In this document: positions 63,236-64,000 of the stretch, piece by piece
Layout: every line of letters begins with the position of its first letter
Numbering within the stretch: position 1 is the first letter of the stretch
Assembly (NCBI RefSeq): GCF_902459535.1
Contig: NZ_LR699554.1
Coordinates: forward strand, 124,001-188,000
Source: Paraburkholderia dioscoreae
Lineage (GTDB): Bacteria > Pseudomonadota > Gammaproteobacteria > Burkholderiales > Burkholderiaceae
Direction: 5' to 3'
DNA length: 64,000 bases
Program-made: the position numbers and the translations under genes
Notes under the pieces: model-generated
The model's database searches: none
What the model was told of the DNA's origin: nothing
Seen by the model: the letters and a program-made list of their open reading frames with translations, nothing else

Positions 63236-63320
63236 AGCAGTAAGACTGCGGCGCAGCAAAAACACAGCGTAGTAAAGACTCAGCGAAGCAAAAACACAGC
63301 GCAGTGAAAACTCAGTGGCG
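63236..63320 (+). repeat. Short tandem repeat, 32-base period
   Basis: Two good copies of AGCAAAAACACAGCG start at 63255 and 63287 with a 32-base period. A diverged half copy (AGCAGTAAGACTGCGG) begins near 63236. The array fills the metZ-AraC convergent gap; its end overlaps the stop of the AraC gene. No coding role was seen. Confidence 0.65.
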
Positions 63321-64000
63321 CAGCGCGCGCCACTGACCGGGCGCCAGCCTGAAACGCCGCGTGAACGCGTGCGTATAGGCGCTCTGATCGCCAAAGCCGA
63401 TGTCCAGCGCGATATCGGTCAACGAAAGCCGCGGGTCAGCCAGCAACGCGAGCGACGTATCGAGCCGCAGACGCTGCAGATAGCGATGCGGTGTCTCGCC
63501 GAAAGCCTCGATAAAAAGCTGATGAAAGCGCCGCATGCCGAACCCGCAATGGGCGGCGAGGTCGGCGATCCGCACGGGCTCCGACAAATGCGCGCGCAGC
63601 CAGCGGTCGATGCGCGCAAAGTCGAGACCGGCGCCTGCTGCCTGCGCGCCGGCCGTCGTGCCCGCGTCGGCCACCAACGCCGCGCCGAGCCGCGCGGCTG
63701 CGTCCCAATGAAAACGCCGTGCGTCCAGATCATTGCCTTGAGCGCCGCCGGCAGCGTGCGCCGCGATGCGATGCACGAGTTGCGTCAGCGAGCCGTCGAC
63801 CGCGACCGCCCGCGCACGGTCGAAAAGCCGTTCCGGCACGGCCAGCGACGAAGCCGGCAAGTCCAGCACCAGCTGCCGGTTCTCGCCGACGCCCGCGTAA
63901 TCGTGCCGTGCGCCCGCCGGAATGAGCCACGCGGAGCCGGCGTCGATCTGATGCGCGACGCCGTGTACCGTCATGACCATCGCGCCGTCGAGCCCGAGCA
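63312..64000 (-). CDS. AraC-family transcription regulator, 5' end cut by window
   Basis: The reading frame stays open through the window edge (LGLDGAMVMTVHGVAH), so the N-terminus is incomplete; an internal ATG at 63980 is not a convincing start. A cupin-like sensing domain (GSAWLIPAGARHDYAG) precedes a double HTH (about the last 100 residues: RIADLAAHCGFGMRRFHQLF, LSLTDIALDIGFGDQSAYTHAF, the AraC signature). It is convergent with metZ. The end of the gene contains an inverted repeat, CAGTGGCGC 63313-63321 with GCGCCACTG 63327-63335, followed on the minus strand by TTTT, a possible terminator. Target unknown. Confidence 0.88.
   Translation of the reverse strand, partial: LGLDGAMVMTVHGVAHQIDAGSAWLIPAGARHDYAGVGENRQLVLDLPASSLAVPERLFDRARAVAVDGSLTQLVHRIAAHAAGGAQGNDLDARRFHWDAAARLGAALVADAGTTAGAQAAGAGLDFARIDRWLRAHLSEPVRIADLAAHCGFGMRRFHQLFIEAFGETPHRYLQRLRLDTSLALLADPRLSLTDIALDIGFGDQSAYTHAFTRRFRLAPGQWRALRH

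Overview
The window reads as a high-GC Burkholderiaceae chromosome, most likely Paraburkholderia or Burkholderia and plausibly its second replicon. This rests on gene content and order: the leuC-leuD-leuB-asd-fimV-truA-trpF-trpB-DNA methyltransferase-trpA-accD-folC-SPOR-cvpA-purF-metZ chain, the sdh/gltA block and the Tad plus trimeric adhesin island. No rRNA, tRNA, CRISPR array, transposase or integrase was seen.

Region 1 (1-28.3 kb) is a surface-structure island. Two parallel cassettes each carry an OmpA-like protein, a BvgA/EvgA-type LuxR response regulator and an HPt phosphotransfer protein. The left one (1-2087) is cut by the window edge. The right one (24.2-28.3 kb) follows a giant trimeric autotransporter adhesin (14882-24067) and its HPt protein also carries a degenerate kinase ATPase domain. 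Between them, on the minus strand, lies a compact Tad/Flp type IVb pilus cluster (2123-14366): Flp pilin, TadG-like and TadE-like proteins, an unknown secreted protein, a pilin-like peptide, RcpC/CpaB, RcpA/CpaC, an FHA-CpaF fusion ATPase, TadB, TadC, a DUF192 protein, another TadE-like protein and a lytic transglycosylase. TadZ, TadV and TadD are not in the window.

Region 2 (28.4-43.4 kb) is a TCA/propionate block. On the minus strand lie mdh, a CitE-like lyase, prpC, a lysozyme-inhibitor-like secreted protein, prpD and acnA. On the plus strand lie a GntR/HutC regulator, sdhCDAB, a frameshifted sdhE and gltA. A perfect 20-bp palindrome beside a strong minus-strand promoter sits between mdh and gntR and is the obvious operator candidate.

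Region 3 (43.7-63.2 kb) is biosynthetic and co-directional: leuC, an entericidin-like lipoprotein, leuD, leuB, asd, fimV, truA, trpF, trpB, an orphan beta-class DNA methyltransferase, trpA, accD, folC, a SPOR protein, cvpA, purF and metZ. It carries two RNA-level control candidates. One is an Ile/Thr/Lys-rich leader peptide with competing hairpins ahead of asd. The other is a SAM-II-like aptamer with a terminator ahead of metZ. A convergent AraC-family gene runs off the right edge.

The best leads for something undescribed are the asd leader/attenuator, the duplicated Bvg-like relay built around a pseudokinase-HPt next to adhesin and pilus genes, the FHA-fused Tad ATPase in a cluster without TadZ, the T7 frameshift in sdhE, and a structured intergenic element present twice with compensatory base changes.
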